A stretch of DNA of 64,000 bases from Diplonema papillatum (Eukaryota; Euglenozoa; Diplonemea; Diplonemida; Diplonemidae), in assembly GCA_030068145.1 (NCBI GenBank), contig JAPJBO010001051.1:1-64000 (forward strand), in the 5' to 3' direction. Position numbers and translations under genes: made by a program. This document shows positions 51,146 through 61,879 of this stretch, in pieces. Numbering within the stretch: position 1 is the first letter of the stretch; each line of letters opens with the position of its first letter. The notes under the pieces are model-generated. The model saw nothing but the letters and a program-made list of their open reading frames with translations, had not been told where the DNA came from and made no database searches.

Positions 51146-52250
51146 AGGGTGCTGGATGGGGGAGATGTACTGCACCTGCAGGACTGGCAGCCAACTGGCC
51201 TTCCTCCATCTTGACCGTTCACTTCCTCATGCGGACCGGTCAAAACTGCAGCCAAACAGGAGGCGCGTCGCGTGCGGGGTGACAGTAACATCGCGTATGC
51301 GTATGTGGTGTACACGTAAGCGCTTTCATCCCGATGTGAAGAGATTCCTTGCAAGGCACCATTACCACCGTTCATGGAGCACAGGTCTTGAGTCGTCGCC
51401 GACGGACTGCCGGCGAGCCGCGCGTTGGGAGTGCCGCCATCACCAATTCGGTGATGGCGCTCGAACTGCTGCTGCAGGCGGTCCCATGCGGTCTGAGTCG
51501 CCGCCTCGGCTGCCCTCGGTGCTCGGACTTACATTTTGGAACACATTGCAATGTCTCGAAAAAAAAGATAGGGCAGCAGAAAGGAGGTGGATCTTTCTCG
51601 CTGGATCTGTTGCTGGATCCCGGAAATGCATGGTCACTCGGCGTCAGTACTGTCGGGGATCCCGAGCAGTGCTTGCCAGACTGGTGAAGTTCCGTTGCTT
51701 TCCCCGTCGCCTGCGCATTTGCGCCTTTCCTGCGTCATCTATGACGGTTCAGTCAGTGGAGCCGCAGTCCCTGAGGTCGCCATATCCGGGTCGTCGCTCT
51801 CAGCGAACGAAACGCGCTGCCGGCGGAGACGGCCCGAATGCCCGTAGGGCCGTGGCGGGGGGTTTTCCCGGCACATTTCGTCTTCCCCCCCCCCCATGGC
51901 GACTGCCTTGAGTATTTTCCTACCAGAAGAAAAAGCGCATATTTCACAGAAAAGAATGGCTACCGGGGACGAGCGCCGCTGCCACGTGGCGACGCCCGTC
52001 GAAATGCCTTGAATGGGTTGACACGTTACCCTAGTGACGAGGGCCAGGGTGGTTAAACTTGGCGCGCGGGTTGTGCGCTTCGTTCCCCCCTGCCTCCTAC
52101 CCCAAGTAACCTCAACGCCAACGATGTAGTCAGCAACGCGACAATTCATAAATATATATGGCTTGTCTTCCCACGAACTCTACATGAATGTTGTAGACAG
52201 TCTACTCAAACAGAGTGTCTGAAAAAATGGAGTTCCCCCAGGCGCAATTA
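51146..52250. other. Intergenic, no supported gene
   Basis: A 251-codon plus-strand frame (51156-51911) is open but shows no motif and shifts composition; a short C run is at 51887. Not called. Confidence 0.3.
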
Positions 52251-52464
52251 TTTTCAGAGTTGAAGTTCGCTTGTGAACAACAAAGTGTTGTGGAAAAAAC
52301 TGGAGGACGGAAAGAATTTGTATGCGCACGACACTTGTGCTTTGTGTGTGCGAAGGACGAGCAGTGTGCGGTGCCTTTGCGACCTTTTGTTTGCTTGTTT
52401 GTAAAGGGAACTTCGGCGATAGGGGTGAAAGTACTTTGCCGGGGGGGGGTTGTGTGAATTTCTG

Positions 52465-52640
52465 GGGGGTGGTGTTGGAATTTACTCTCACTGGGATGCG
52501 GAGAACGACCGGCATTCTCGCGTCACAGTCGGCTGCTCCTCGTGATGGCCATGCGCTGTTCGGAAATGCAGCTTTGTTTGGGTAAGGACTCCTCCTGTAT
52601 GACCCGTGTGCTGCTGGTTGCGGCGTGTTTGTGGGCGTGC
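52465..52640 (+). repeat. R4 dispersed repeat, without adjacent (TG)n
   Basis: GGAATTTACTCTCACTGGGA, GCGGAGAACGACCGGCATTC, GTGTGCTGCTGGTTG. Matches 14420-14570. Confidence 0.65.
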
Positions 52641-52744
52641 GTGTGTTGTGTGAAACTGCATTCTGGGGAACTCCTGTCGTGGAGTACACCCCAGAACGTG
52701 TATGTGTGTGAGCCAATTCACCTACCCCCGCTGCCAGCTCGATT

Positions 52745-52912
52745 ACGCGGCCAAGCGCGACGAGCGAAAGAGGCGAAAGCATGACACATTGCGTGCGAAG
52801 AGATGACCTCGACGCCTGCGATGCAAGAATACCGCCACAGATTCTTTGCATTCTGACCCGAAAGCCACAAGGCTCGGCAACATTCGATGGGGCAGGGGGT
52901 GAACTGGCTCAG
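52745..52912 (+). repeat. R12 tail repeat followed by the 2826-type repeat
   Basis: GTGCGAAGAGATGACC, CACAGATTCTTTGCATTCTG ACCC, then GGCAACATTCGATGGGGCAG. Confidence 0.75.
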
Positions 52913-52921
52913 TGTGTATGT

Positions 52922-53314
<393 letters not shown>

Positions 53315-53690
53315 TTTCCACCCCTCCCCCCCGATTTTGAATACGCGCCCCGAAGCCTTCGACTGTTCCACTACTGAGATGGAAAAGGTTCGACGGACAC
53401 CTTGGCTCATTGAGTCAACGAGAGTCAATGATTCGATTGCACACGATTCTGTGTTCGCTAGGGGCAACGACGCGACTCAGCGGCTTCCGGTGCTGCGCCC
53501 CTGAACTGCTGGTGGAAGTGGCGGTGCGTCGATAGTTACTATAAATGCGCTGCCTTGCGCTGCCCTCAATCGTCCGGGGGTCTTTTCCCTCCCTCGGGCG
53601 TTTCGGATGGCATTTCTAATGGAAAAATATACTTCTTGGAGTAAACGGGTTTCTCTTGTTTGACTGTGCACTTTCTGTTTGTGAAGGAGG
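53315..53690. other. Intergenic, no gene seen
   Basis: No feature. Confidence 0.35.
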
Positions 53691-53950
53691 CGGGGAATTC
53701 AGGGATTCATCAAGGATCCCCGCCTCCAGCGACCCGACGAGCGGGCCAGCCGACGTATCTGGAGGAGTAAAAGGACGATGTCGGCTGGTGTCTTTGTTGT
53801 TGTTGTCGTTGGTGTTGTCTTTTCTTTTGCTCTTTTTTTTTTTTGGCAGGTGCACTTTATTTTCTTTAAAAAGAGTGGAGACGAGGAATTTCAGGGATTC
53901 ATCAAGAGTCCCCGCCTCCAGCGGCTCGTTCAGGGGGCGGCAGGGCAGCC
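53690..53950 (+). repeat. 3'-flank direct repeat of membrane-protein copy 2
   Basis: Two units start with CAGGGATTCATCAAGGATCC/CAGGGATTCATCAAGAGTCC and continue CCGCCTCCAGCG at 53700 and 53898, with a T-rich stretch between. Same layout as 33745-33965. Confidence 0.7.
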
Positions 53951-54072
53951 GACTTTCCGGTCCCTTTCCGCCCCCCTCTTGACAGACGGCACGCCAGTAC
54001 CTGTCTGTGTCCACTACACCGAAGAAGTTCGTCCAGTGGTTGGTTAGGGAATGAATTCGATCAGGGGGTGGT

Positions 54073-55233
54073 TTAGTCGGTCTTCTCGACTTTCTCGGCT
54101 TTTTCGATCGTCTCGCCGTAGGCGGGGGCCTTGAACTTCGAGGTTTCCCACCCGTACACCGTCGTCCAACCAACGAACATGGACGCCAGCAAGTTGGCCA
54201 TGAAGGCGGCGAAGTTGTGCTTGTACGTTCCGGTCAGTCGCCCCACGATCAGCCACACCGCGTAGGCCATGTAACGGTTCTTGTTGTTGATGAGTTCGTA
54301 GCAGCGCGAGAGCTTCTTGTCGCGGCTTACCGTGATGAAGATGTGCAACATCGTCCAGTAAAACACGATCATGCACGCGTCCGTGACAATGTTCACTTCC
54401 GCCGGGAAGTCAAGCATCGCCACGCACATCCCAGTGTCCATGGACGAAGTGAAAGTCACTGTGTACAACGACGACAGCTTCGATCTCGTGATCCCAACCA
54501 TCTGAACGTAGGCCGAGTGCAGGATGAAGAAGATCACAGGCGACATGAAGCACACCATGTGCAGGGAAGTCGTAACAGCCTCGGCGAGAGTGACTACCAT
54601 GCACCTTCGGAATCCAGACCAGCGGAGGTCCACCAAACCCGCGTCACCACCTTTGATGTACTTCGAGAGGCCGACGGGGTGCACATCGGCTTCCTTCGCG
54701 ATCTTCTTGTACACGAACCGCATGATGGCGAAGTATCCAACCACCGACAGGATGATCGCAGGCGTTGTGGTGACAAAGAAGAAGCAAAGGCACGGGATCA
54801 GGAGACCGGTGTTGACTTTCCAATGCCATGCACGCACACCGGAACGAGACGCGACGAAGATGACACACACGGCGTCGATCGTCATGGCGTACAAGACCTG
54901 AAACATCAGGTCCAGGCTGTAGCTCGCTGGGGGCTTCAAGTTGTCGAAGTCCTCTCTCACGTGCAGAAACGTGATCACGGCGATGACCGTGTGGATGCAA
55001 CCCAAAATGGCCACAGTGGTTTGCGGGTTCATAACCACGCGGGATGCCACTGCGGTCAGGATGCGCGTCCCCAAGTCCTCTTCTTCTTCTACCACCGGGG
55101 CAGCCTTGGTCACTGCATCTTCCTCCGGTGCAACCTTGGCTACAGCATTCTGCTCCGGTGCAAGCGTGGTTTCAATCACCTTCTGGATTTCGGTTTCCGT
55201 CGAAGCCGCGTTGACGAACGTACCGTGGCACAT
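54073..55233 (-). CDS. Multi-spanning membrane protein of unknown function, copy 2
   Basis: 386 residues, ATG at 55233 to TAA, same length and topology as copy 1. By eye six nucleotide differences separate the two coding sequences; they change two residues in the tail (GETIEKAEKVEKTD here, GETVEKVEKVEKTD in copy 1). The frame stays open about 88 codons upstream of the ATG. That extension is read from a decayed gene relic and is not conserved in copy 1, so I start at 55233. Immediately upstream, the flank shares only about two-thirds identity with copy 1. The contrast implies recent homogenisation of the coding region. Confidence 0.85.
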   Translation of the reverse strand: MCHGTFVNAASTETEIQKVIETTLAPEQNAVAKVAPEEDAVTKAAPVVEEEEDLGTRILTAVASRVVMNPQTTVAILGCIHTVIAVITFLHVREDFDNLKPPASYSLDLMFQVLYAMTIDAVCVIFVASRSGVRAWHWKVNTGLLIPCLCFFFVTTTPAIILSVVGYFAIMRFVYKKIAKEADVHPVGLSKYIKGGDAGLVDLRWSGFRRCMVVTLAEAVTTSLHMVCFMSPVIFFILHSAYVQMVGITRSKLSSLYTVTFTSSMDTGMCVAMLDFPAEVNIVTDACMIVFYWTMLHIFITVSRDKKLSRCYELINNKNRYMAYAVWLIVGRLTGTYKHNFAAFMANLLASMFVGWTTVYGWETSKFKAPAYGETIEKAEKVEKTD

Positions 55234-55374
55234 TTTTGTGGTTCTTTCTTTTTTGCTTTTTTGTTTTACTTTCGGTTTGCAAACTCTTTCTTTTTTCTCA
55301 GCGCCACGTGTACAGGTTTTCTTTCCGGGTAGTTGGTCCCTGTGTTGGAATTTGTGGTTGATAGCCGTCTTGGG

Positions 55375-55660
55375 CGTTGGGCGGGATGATGGCGATAATC
55401 GCGTGGATGCAACTTTACGTGGGCGTTCGGGTTCTCCAGCCACGTGAGCTGCCCCGCGTCTCTCCGACACCAAACACTGCCGCAGGACAGTCTCCATTCG
55501 CTGCCTTGACGACGGGTCAAAGTGTCGGGGCAGCGGACTTCATGGGCAACCTTAGCTACAGTGTGTTCTCAGCAGTCGTGGGTGCAATCACTCTCTGAAC
55601 ATCGGCCAATGCGGTTTCCGTCGCGAAGCCGCGTTGACGAAAGTGACAGCGGCACCTTTT
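55375..55660 (-). pseudogene. Decayed N-terminal relic of the membrane-protein gene
   Basis: On the minus strand the order of the gene's 5' 280 bp is retained. FVNAAS (by frame) and TETALADVQRVIAPTTAEN correspond to FVNAASTETEIQKVIETTLAPEQN. SCIHAIIAII near 55390 corresponds to GCIHTVIAVI. Frameshifts and stops break it. It lies about 140 bp upstream of the intact copy 2 in the same orientation. Confidence 0.75.
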
Positions 55661-55799
55661 CGCTACTGTGGTATTCGCTGCGCACGCAACTGATGTATGA
55701 TTCTGAGAACCAACTTGCCAACCCCGCTGCGTCGTATGAAGGTGGTCGAGGAGGCCAAGATAAAGCAGCTGATCGAGCCGGTCCACCCTTCTCCCCTCG

Positions 55800-56370
55800 A
55801 ACTGCATCGAATTGCCTGCTGCTGACTATCAGAGCCAGAAAGGGCACCGTCGTGCGGCGGTGGCGAGAGAGGTCGGATCGACGGAGAAGCGGAGAGCGGA
55901 GCTGATAAGCCCCACGGCAGCAGGCCTCCGCCGAAGCAAGTGAAGCGCACCAACGTGGAGCTGGTTCTTCCGAAGGCAGCTGAAGACGAGGTGCGAAACC
56001 CGGTCTAGAGAGCGAAGACAAAGAAGCGACGATCAACCTCGGCAACTTGACAGATGACAACACGACCAGCGCCCAAGCGCACAAGGAAGCAACTATCGAC
56101 GCGCAACCGATGAACCTGGACGAGCAATCGAAGGAGAGGCGAAGCACCAAACGCGCGCCTGAGCGCGATGATTAAGACAAACGGAAGAGGCAACACGTGC
56201 GAAGAGATAACCGCGATGCCGGCGATACAGAGTATCGCCACAGATTATTTGCATTCTAACCCAAACTAACCCAAACTAACCCAAACTATCAGAGTCTACC
56301 AGCAGTCTATCAGAGATAATCGCCACAGATTATTTGCATCTTCTAATCCAACGCAGAGTGGGGGGGTCGC
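55800..56370 (+). pseudogene. Retrotransposon tail fragment (a) with 3' tail
   Basis: GTGCGGCGGTGGCGAGAGAG (VRRWRERSDRR) matches the inverted fragment at 57165-57310. Further on, QPMNLDEQSKERR and the 3' tail match 46190-46405. The tail TTTGCATTCTAACCCAAAC is followed by two extra TAACCCAAAC units and a second degenerate tail. Confidence 0.7.
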
Positions 56371-56374
56371 ACTG

Positions 56375-57000
56375 CGGATGTCTGGACCATGACAGCATGT
56401 GAAAACTGCAGGGGATATCGGACCTGCGCAACCGGCGGCCTGGCCAGTGCTGCTGCTGCAAACGAGGCCACCACCACTACCAGGTATTGCAACGACGCGA
56501 GCAACAGCGCCGCAGAAAGCGCGAGGATTCGCCTGCGCCTGCCACACCCAGGGCTGAATCGAAAGGTCGGGGGGCCAGCGCCAGTAGGACGCCGCAACAA
56601 AGCGGCGAGACCGGCAGCGACCACAGTGCAGAGGCCAAACACGCCTCGAGGAGGACACACAAAAGAGCAGAAGACTCCACCCCGGAACGCGTACGGGCGA
56701 GCCGGCCCGGCCCCGCCAATGATACCGTCACCAGCAAGGAAGGCATCGGCGCCGGCAAAGCGATGACGAGGGATGACGATTCCCAACGGAAGAAGAAATG
56801 CCCAGCGCCACCCGTGAAAGCGAAGACAGCGATCGCAGAAGCATGCACACCGGCGAGGAAGGGAAGGGACGCAAAGCGACCGCGCGTAGACGATGATTCG
56901 AATGAGTCCAAACCGGTACGATCGAAGAGGTGCCCAATGCAGGCCATCGCTGCAGATATTCTGCATTCTGACCTCACTGTTTTCCTGTATTTGAGCCGGT
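56375..57000 (+). pseudogene. Retrotransposon tail fragment (b)
   Basis: CENCRGYRT, then after a frame change CCCKRGHHHY and a basic stretch REQQRRRKREDSP, correspond to CQECKRLPT...CCSRGHHQ...NKKKRPSSP in the 36852-39735 element. It ends with ATCGCTGCAGATATTCTGCA TTCTGACC, an R12 tail. Confidence 0.7.
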
Positions 57001-57019
57001 CCGTCCCTATCTCTTGATA

Positions 57020-57160
57020 CTGCATCGAAGTGCCTGCCGCTGTTTATCACAGTGAATCACGATCCACCACGGTCTATCAGGTCCATAGTCCCTGCATCGA
57101 ATTGCCTGGTGTTGTATTCTTCGGTCTATCACGGTCTATCAAGAGGGATGGACCGGCTCA
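57020..57160. repeat. Short direct repeats around CTGCATCGAA and GGTCTATCA
   Basis: CTGCATCGAAGTGCCTG (57022) and CTGCATCGAATTGCCTG (57092) recur, also at 55802. CGGTCTATCA occurs at 57070, 57121 and 57131. Confidence 0.6.
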
Positions 57161-57164
57161 GTAT

Positions 57165-57895
57165 TGCCTACGATAGCCTATAAACTGCAGTTGGCGCGCT
57201 TCACTTGCTTCGGCGGAGACGCTGCTCGCGCGGCTCCGATCTCGGCTTCTCGCCCCGATCCGACCACTCTCGCCACCGCCGCACGATGGTGCCCTTTCCG
57301 ACAGCACTGTCCGGGCCTCCGGCCCCGCAGGTCCGCTTGCCTCCTGCAGTGCCCGCGCGTTGGCATCTCGTGGTCGAGACATCGGTGGTGGTTGTTGCAG
57401 CCACTACGTCATCGTCGCGCACGTGGCGCAGCATTCTGTGCTCCGCGCACATCTTCACCGCGAGGTCGTCGCCTTCCTTGTGGTGGGTCCCACAACACCA
57501 CGCAACCGTCTTGGCCCGGCGCTTACACCCGTTGCACTTTGCTTTCTGGTGCTGGGGACACACCCTCTCGTCTTTCGTCTCGTGTCTCGGGTACCACGGG
57601 TTCCCAACAGCTTTCTTTCTGCGTGGTAGGCCGCCCATCTCGTTGCTCGTCCGGCTCTGTACGTAGGAAAGAGGTCTATCCCCCACCATCCCCCACGCCT
57701 CGCCGGTGAACGTGCCTGCTCGTTCTCATCTGCGTCTCGAGGACTTCCATCGTCTCCACGCCGCCGCGGAAAACCGGCCTCCGCTCGTACCCAGTGATGC
57801 ATGGTGGTGCTCCCTCTTCAACGAACCAATTTCCAAAAAGTCTCTTCCCCGGCAAACGCGGTCCCATTGATTTTCGTTCGAGCGCCTCTCCCATC
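57165..57895 (-). pseudogene. Retrotransposon tail fragment (c), inverted
   Basis: The minus strand reads VCPQHQKAKCNGCKRRAKTV then AWCCGTHHKEG and MCAEHR, the same Cys/His plan as the 37360-37660 modules with one residue fewer before HH. It ends RRWREWSDRG...RLRRSK. Upstream (57676-57894) a shifted frame FGNWFVEEGAPPCITGYERR looks like earlier coding sequence. Opposite in direction to fragments (a) and (b). Confidence 0.7.
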
Positions 57896-58100
57896 TCCTT
57901 CTTTTGGGTACCAGGGAAAGCCTGCTAGCCTAGCTTCACGTGTTCGGCGGTACTGCAGAGCCACGGGCCTACGGTACCGATTTCCCAAATGAATGCTGGC
58001 GCACCTTGGGCTTGGCGCTCGCGCTGAACACAAGCTCGTCGAGACGGTCAGCCACAGGGCGGGTTGAGGCACTGTGCTGCCTCCGACTCGAGCCTTGTAA
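57890..58100 (-). repeat. R5 dispersed repeat, inverted copy
   Basis: Reverse complement of R5: CTCGTCGAGACGGTCAGCCA and GGCACTGTGCTGCCTCCGAC blocks. Confidence 0.8.
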
Positions 58101-58649
58101 GCATGTGGCCCGATGTGCTCGGAGAGCCATTCCGGGATGGGTTGACCCACTGTTTCCGATGTGGCCTTTCAATCATCGCTTACTGCCTGAAGGCTAACCT
58201 GGGTGCGAGAGCGGTGCTCGTCGTTCGGGGACCAGATGGGGGAAGACGACTGGGTCTCCCCGGCTTGCACGTGGCTGCTACAGCATGGTCGGAAGTGGGA
58301 AGGTGATCGGGAGATGGCGGGCACTGGCTAGGAGTCCAAGCTACAGTTGGTAGATGCATCCGAGTTCTCTCGCACGATGTGAAAGAAAAGCCCTGCGAGC
58401 TGTCTATCGAGGTGGCCAACGAAGAGGATCAGAGGAGAAACACGGACGGGGGGCTCAAGAGAGCCGCGTCCGAAGTACACTAGCACACCTACCTTAGGGC
58501 AACAACCAGGAACACACTGGTAGGTGAGCAGCGACACCTCCCGAAAGTGAGCCAAGGGCGAAGGACGTATCTGCGGCTGCTGCGGCAGTTGCCCCGGAGA
58601 GACCGGCGCCGAGTTTCGGCTCGCAGCCGGTTCCCTCGGGCATCTTAAA
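58101..58649. other. Intergenic, no gene seen
   Basis: No feature; CACACTAGCACACCTACCT-like sequence near 58480 and 58661 foreshadows the minisatellite. Confidence 0.4.
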
Positions 58650-58659
58650 AAGGACCACA

Positions 58660-58890
58660 CACTAGCACACCTACCTGCACACCTGCCCACCCACTTGCCC
58701 GCCCATCCACCCACCCGTCTACCCAACTACCCACTTGTTCACCCATCCCCCGACCTGCCCATCCCCATCCACCCATCTGTCCACCCAACTACCAACCTGT
58801 ACACCTGCCCACCCCCACTTGCCCGCCCATCCACCCACCCGTCTACCCAACTACCCAACTACCCATCTGTCCACCCAACTACCAACAGGT
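58660..58890. repeat. C-rich minisatellite (CCCACC/CTACC type)
   Basis: Imperfect units such as CCATCCACCCACCCGTCTAC, with two longer near-identical blocks at about 58680-58735 and 58804-58860. Confidence 0.85.
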
Positions 58891-59279
58891 GTACAGCCCA
58901 CCCACCGGCAGCCCCACGTTTTCCCACAAAAATCGGGCTGAGTATCGGGGGGTTTCGGATCAAAAGCTTCGTGAACGAAGTGAGAGAAGTTCTGAGCGAA
59001 CTTGGCGTGCGGTAGGCTGAACCTGTTGGTCAAGTACGAAACACACAAAGACCGCAGGAGCACACAGCAACTCCCCTCCCGAAAAACTGTACTGTTCGGG
59101 CGGCCTATTTTTTCAAACTCGAGGATTTGTATCTTTCACGACACATAAGTAGTGCAGTCTAGTGGTCTAGCTTGGTTTGCCGTTTACCTTTCTTGTTAGC
59201 AAGCACAACAGTGCGAGGTTTGAGGGCAGCAACGCGACCGGTCCAAAATAAGCCCGAGGTAAGGAGTTCGGGGAAGTGT

Positions 59280-59280
<1 letters not shown>
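58891..59280. other. Intergenic, no gene seen
   Basis: No feature. Confidence 0.4.

Positions 59281-59313
<33 letters not shown>
59281..59313. repeat. (G)33 homopolymer
   Basis: Abuts the terminal inverted repeat of the element at 59306-59450, whose own end is GGGG. Confidence 0.97.
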
Positions 59314-59314
<1 letters not shown>

Positions 59315-59450
59315 CGAATAATAACACCTGTGTTATTATTCGATTCGTCGAATACTAAAAAGAGTTCCGGGTAGCCGAACAGTAGCAGGATTGAGTAGTG
59401 GTAGTGTTTTTTAGACAACCAGACGTGTCAAATAACTGTTATTAGCCCGG
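59306..59450 (-). mobile_element. MITE: internal-deletion derivative of the 62437-63560 element
   Basis: The left end GGGGTCGAATAATAACACC and about 100 further bases (TACTAAAAAGAGTTCC, GTAGCCGAAC, GTAGCAGGAT, GTGTTTTTT) match the reverse complement of 63440-63560. The right end (TAGACAACCAGACGTGTCAA ATAACTGTTATTA) matches the reverse complement of 62437-62480. It is thus both ends of the larger element with the interior removed. The first end also forms a perfect 14-bp hairpin at 59314-59343. Confidence 0.85.
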
Positions 59451-59884
59451 ACCCGGTGGGTCCCGAGTCGTAAACCATTCAAGGCAGACACTACCCTCTT
59501 TCACATTTCACGTCAGCTTCGTGCCCAGCTATGCATTTTCTCGTTTTGCTGGCAAGTGACGGAACAAGCTCCTAGCCATTCTTCTCAGGAAAAGACTCGG
59601 CCACATTGCCGGGAAAGGCAATTGCCCTAGCCCCCGCAACATGTCACCTGGTTCGTCGCCGCTCTGATGTTTTTTGGTCACGCAGCACAAAAGAACGCAG
59701 AAACCCTGCATCTCGGGAACAAGTACACGTATGTGGGAAGAGAACATTGGAAAAGGAAGGGAACTTGAATTTGCCGACACTGCCTGCACGGTGGGCCTGT
59801 CGACAGGTTCGCACGAAAAAAAAAAGAAAGGCTCACGTTCGTTCGCAAGGCTCCCAAGGCGGGCCTAGTACTACCAGGGAATCC
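59451..59884. other. Intergenic, no gene seen
   Basis: No feature. Confidence 0.4.
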
Positions 59885-60060
59885 GCAAGAATGTGCTTAG
59901 AAAGGATAGGTGCTCAACACCGCACTGTGTCCGATCTGTTGCCTGCTTCGATCCCTTCAGCCACGGCAGACATCAGGACAGCAGTGTGAGTCTGGTTTGT
60001 CAGGCGGCTGTTCGTAGCTCGTCACAGCCAAGGACCACCGGTGCTACGAAAGCACAGGAC
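59885..60060 (+). repeat. R1 dispersed repeat
   Basis: GCAAGAATGTGCTTAG, TGCTCAACACCGCACTGTGT, GTGTGAGTCTGGTTTGTCAG, GGTGCTACGAAAGCACAGG. Confidence 0.8.
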
Positions 60061-60104
60061 AATCCGATGACCGACAGGAGGGGGAGGGAAAATAATTTGT
60101 TGAG

Positions 60105-60210
60105 AATAAAGAGCGTGGTGCTTGCACCACCGTGGCCAGGTTTTTCGAACCACGGGTTTATTGAAATGTTGTTCGGCGTCGTGAGCGAAAGCCCAACAAG
60201 GTAACGGCCA
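60105..60210 (+). repeat. R11 dispersed repeat, copy 2
   Basis: Matches 35435-35550, with GTGGTGCTTGCACCAC and TCGTGAGCGAAAGCCCAACA. Confidence 0.7.
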
Positions 60211-60297
60211 CATCTTAGAGGGGGGGGAAAGCCGCCCCCTCACTGAAGACGAATGTCATCAGCCAGGGGCGCAGCAATCGTCGCAGCGAAAAGGGTG

Positions 60298-60475
60298 GGG
60301 ATTGCAAGAACGTGCTCGGAATGGATATGTGCTCAACACCGCACGGGTTCAGCCTGCGTCGTGTTGCGGTCCTTTAAGCCACGGACACATGAGACGGACC
60401 GTCGCCAGCGCGGAACCTGAGTGTCTGCACAAGACAGCGGTGTGAGTCTGGTTTGCCAGACGGCTGTTCAAACGG
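60298..60475 (+). repeat. R1 dispersed repeat
   Basis: GATTGCAAGAACGTGCTCGG, GTCCTTTAAGCCACGGACAC, GCGCGGAACCTGAGTGTCTG, AGCGGTGTGAGTCTGGTTTG. The palindrome has lost a few bases. Confidence 0.85.
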
Positions 60476-60728
60476 GGGGTGGGGAAGTGCGCTGTGTGGA
60501 GATATGCTTTGTACACCGGGGGTTTCCAGAAGCTGGAGAAATACTCGAGGGGGTGTAGCCCCCGAAAAAGGCTTTTTTTTCGTACATTTATTTTTTGCTT
60601 TTCCGCCTTTTTTTCGACACAGAATGTCCGTGAAGGAATCAGAGAGCAATTTCGGACTAGTACCATACCTATGACTCGACAGCAGTCACGAGATATGATT
60701 CGTCGCCAGCCACAGGACTAGAACTTTT

Positions 60729-60732
<4 letters not shown>

Positions 60733-60759
<27 letters not shown>

Positions 60760-60761
60760 CA
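60733..60761. repeat. Short (TG)n
   Basis: About 13 dinucleotides. Confidence 0.9.
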
Positions 60762-60884
60762 TGTGTAATCGTTCCGAGAGGGATGAGTCACGGCCTAGGC
60801 AACGAAAAAAGAAGATGATGAGCCGAGTTGTGTGACTATTTTCAATGGGAAATAACGTCGCGAAGTGTTTGGGTTGAACTGCTT

Positions 60885-61200
60885 CGTGCTAGCATCAAGT
60901 TTTCGCTGCACCAAAAATACTCGACGTAGCTGCACTCCGAATGGAAGGGAGGAAATATAGAGGTAAGGGGCAAATACAATACAAAAAACAATCTGATTTG
61001 TTCTTTCACCGTGTGTTGTTTTCTCACTCAGGACTTTGACCTGTTGTGTTTGTGTGATTTGTCGTGTAGGGGTAGACCCGCATGACCTCACGTCCGTTCA
61101 ACACGTGGTTCGGTAGTTACAGCACTTGGGATCCCTTCTGTTCTTTATCGGGCAGCATCGTCGAGCATTTCCTTTCAAGCTGGCGCTTATGTAAAAAAAA
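60885..61200 (+). repeat. R2 dispersed repeat, long copy
   Basis: Over 300 bp homologous to 1240-1510 in the same order. It starts next to an R6 remnant (CGTGCTAGCATCAAG). Confidence 0.85.
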
Positions 61201-61514
61201 AGAGACGAAGTACACCGTACTCCTCCCTCCCGGGTAACACTGACCTTCGTTGAAAGTTCTGTTGGGCGGGGGAGACGCCTGACGGAGTGACAGATCACCC
61301 GACACGAGTAACGCCCCCTTTCTTTCGTTTCCAGCCACCAATCAGCACTGAAAGTATTATCAAATTTGGGCAAACAATTCGTTTGCCCCTCATACAGGTT
61401 TGATGCTAGCACTGGGTCGTATTTGTCGAAGAAGAAGACGAAAAAGAGAGGGAGAAATGAGGGATATAGGTGCTACGAGGGACTGGAGGGGTCCTCTGTT
61501 TAAGTCCTTCTCCT

Positions 61515-61680
61515 GCAGAATGGCTAATGCAGGTCATACAGGCTACAGGTATTCTGCAGAATGGCTAATGCAGGTCATACAGGCTACAGGTATTCTGCAG
61601 AACGGCTCATGCAGGTCATAAAGGCTACAGGTATTCTGCAGAACGGCTATATACAGACTACAGATATTCTGCATTCCAAC
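61515..61680 (+). repeat. 41-bp tandem repeat x ~3.8 ending in an R12-like tail
   Basis: Units contain CTGCAGAATGGCTAATGCAG and GTCATACAGGCTACAGGTAT. The last, shortened unit runs into ACAGATATTCTGCATTCCAA, a variant of the shared 3' tail. Confidence 0.92.
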
Positions 61681-61879
61681 CTCAACTTTTCTCCTGCTCT
61701 CGCGGTGTACGGGTCCGACCGCCGCTGTGTTGTTTCGAATCTCGGTGCAAGTCCCCTGACTCCGGAATGCTCTTTCTTCCGCCTCAAGTGTTCGAAGCTT
61801 TTTTTCACAAGCGAAAAAAAGCGCCGGCGCGAAACGCCGGGCGGCAACCGTCGGCGCAAGGTGAATACCTTCTCAATTC

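Noticed and set aside
51156..51911. 251-codon plus-strand frame
   Set aside because: No motif, Arg-rich drift, and ends in a C-rich run; likely chance in GC-rich DNA.
55234..55497. N-terminal extension of membrane-protein copy 2 by 88 codons
   Set aside because: It reads an out-of-frame relic and is absent from copy 1, whose frame starts at the equivalent ATG.
56253..56285. Telomere-like TAACCCAAAC repeats
   Set aside because: Only three 10-bp units that extend the retrotransposon tail; not a telomeric unit known to me.
58695..59015. Pro/His/Thr-rich frame over the minisatellite
   Set aside because: Low-complexity translation of a C-rich repeat.
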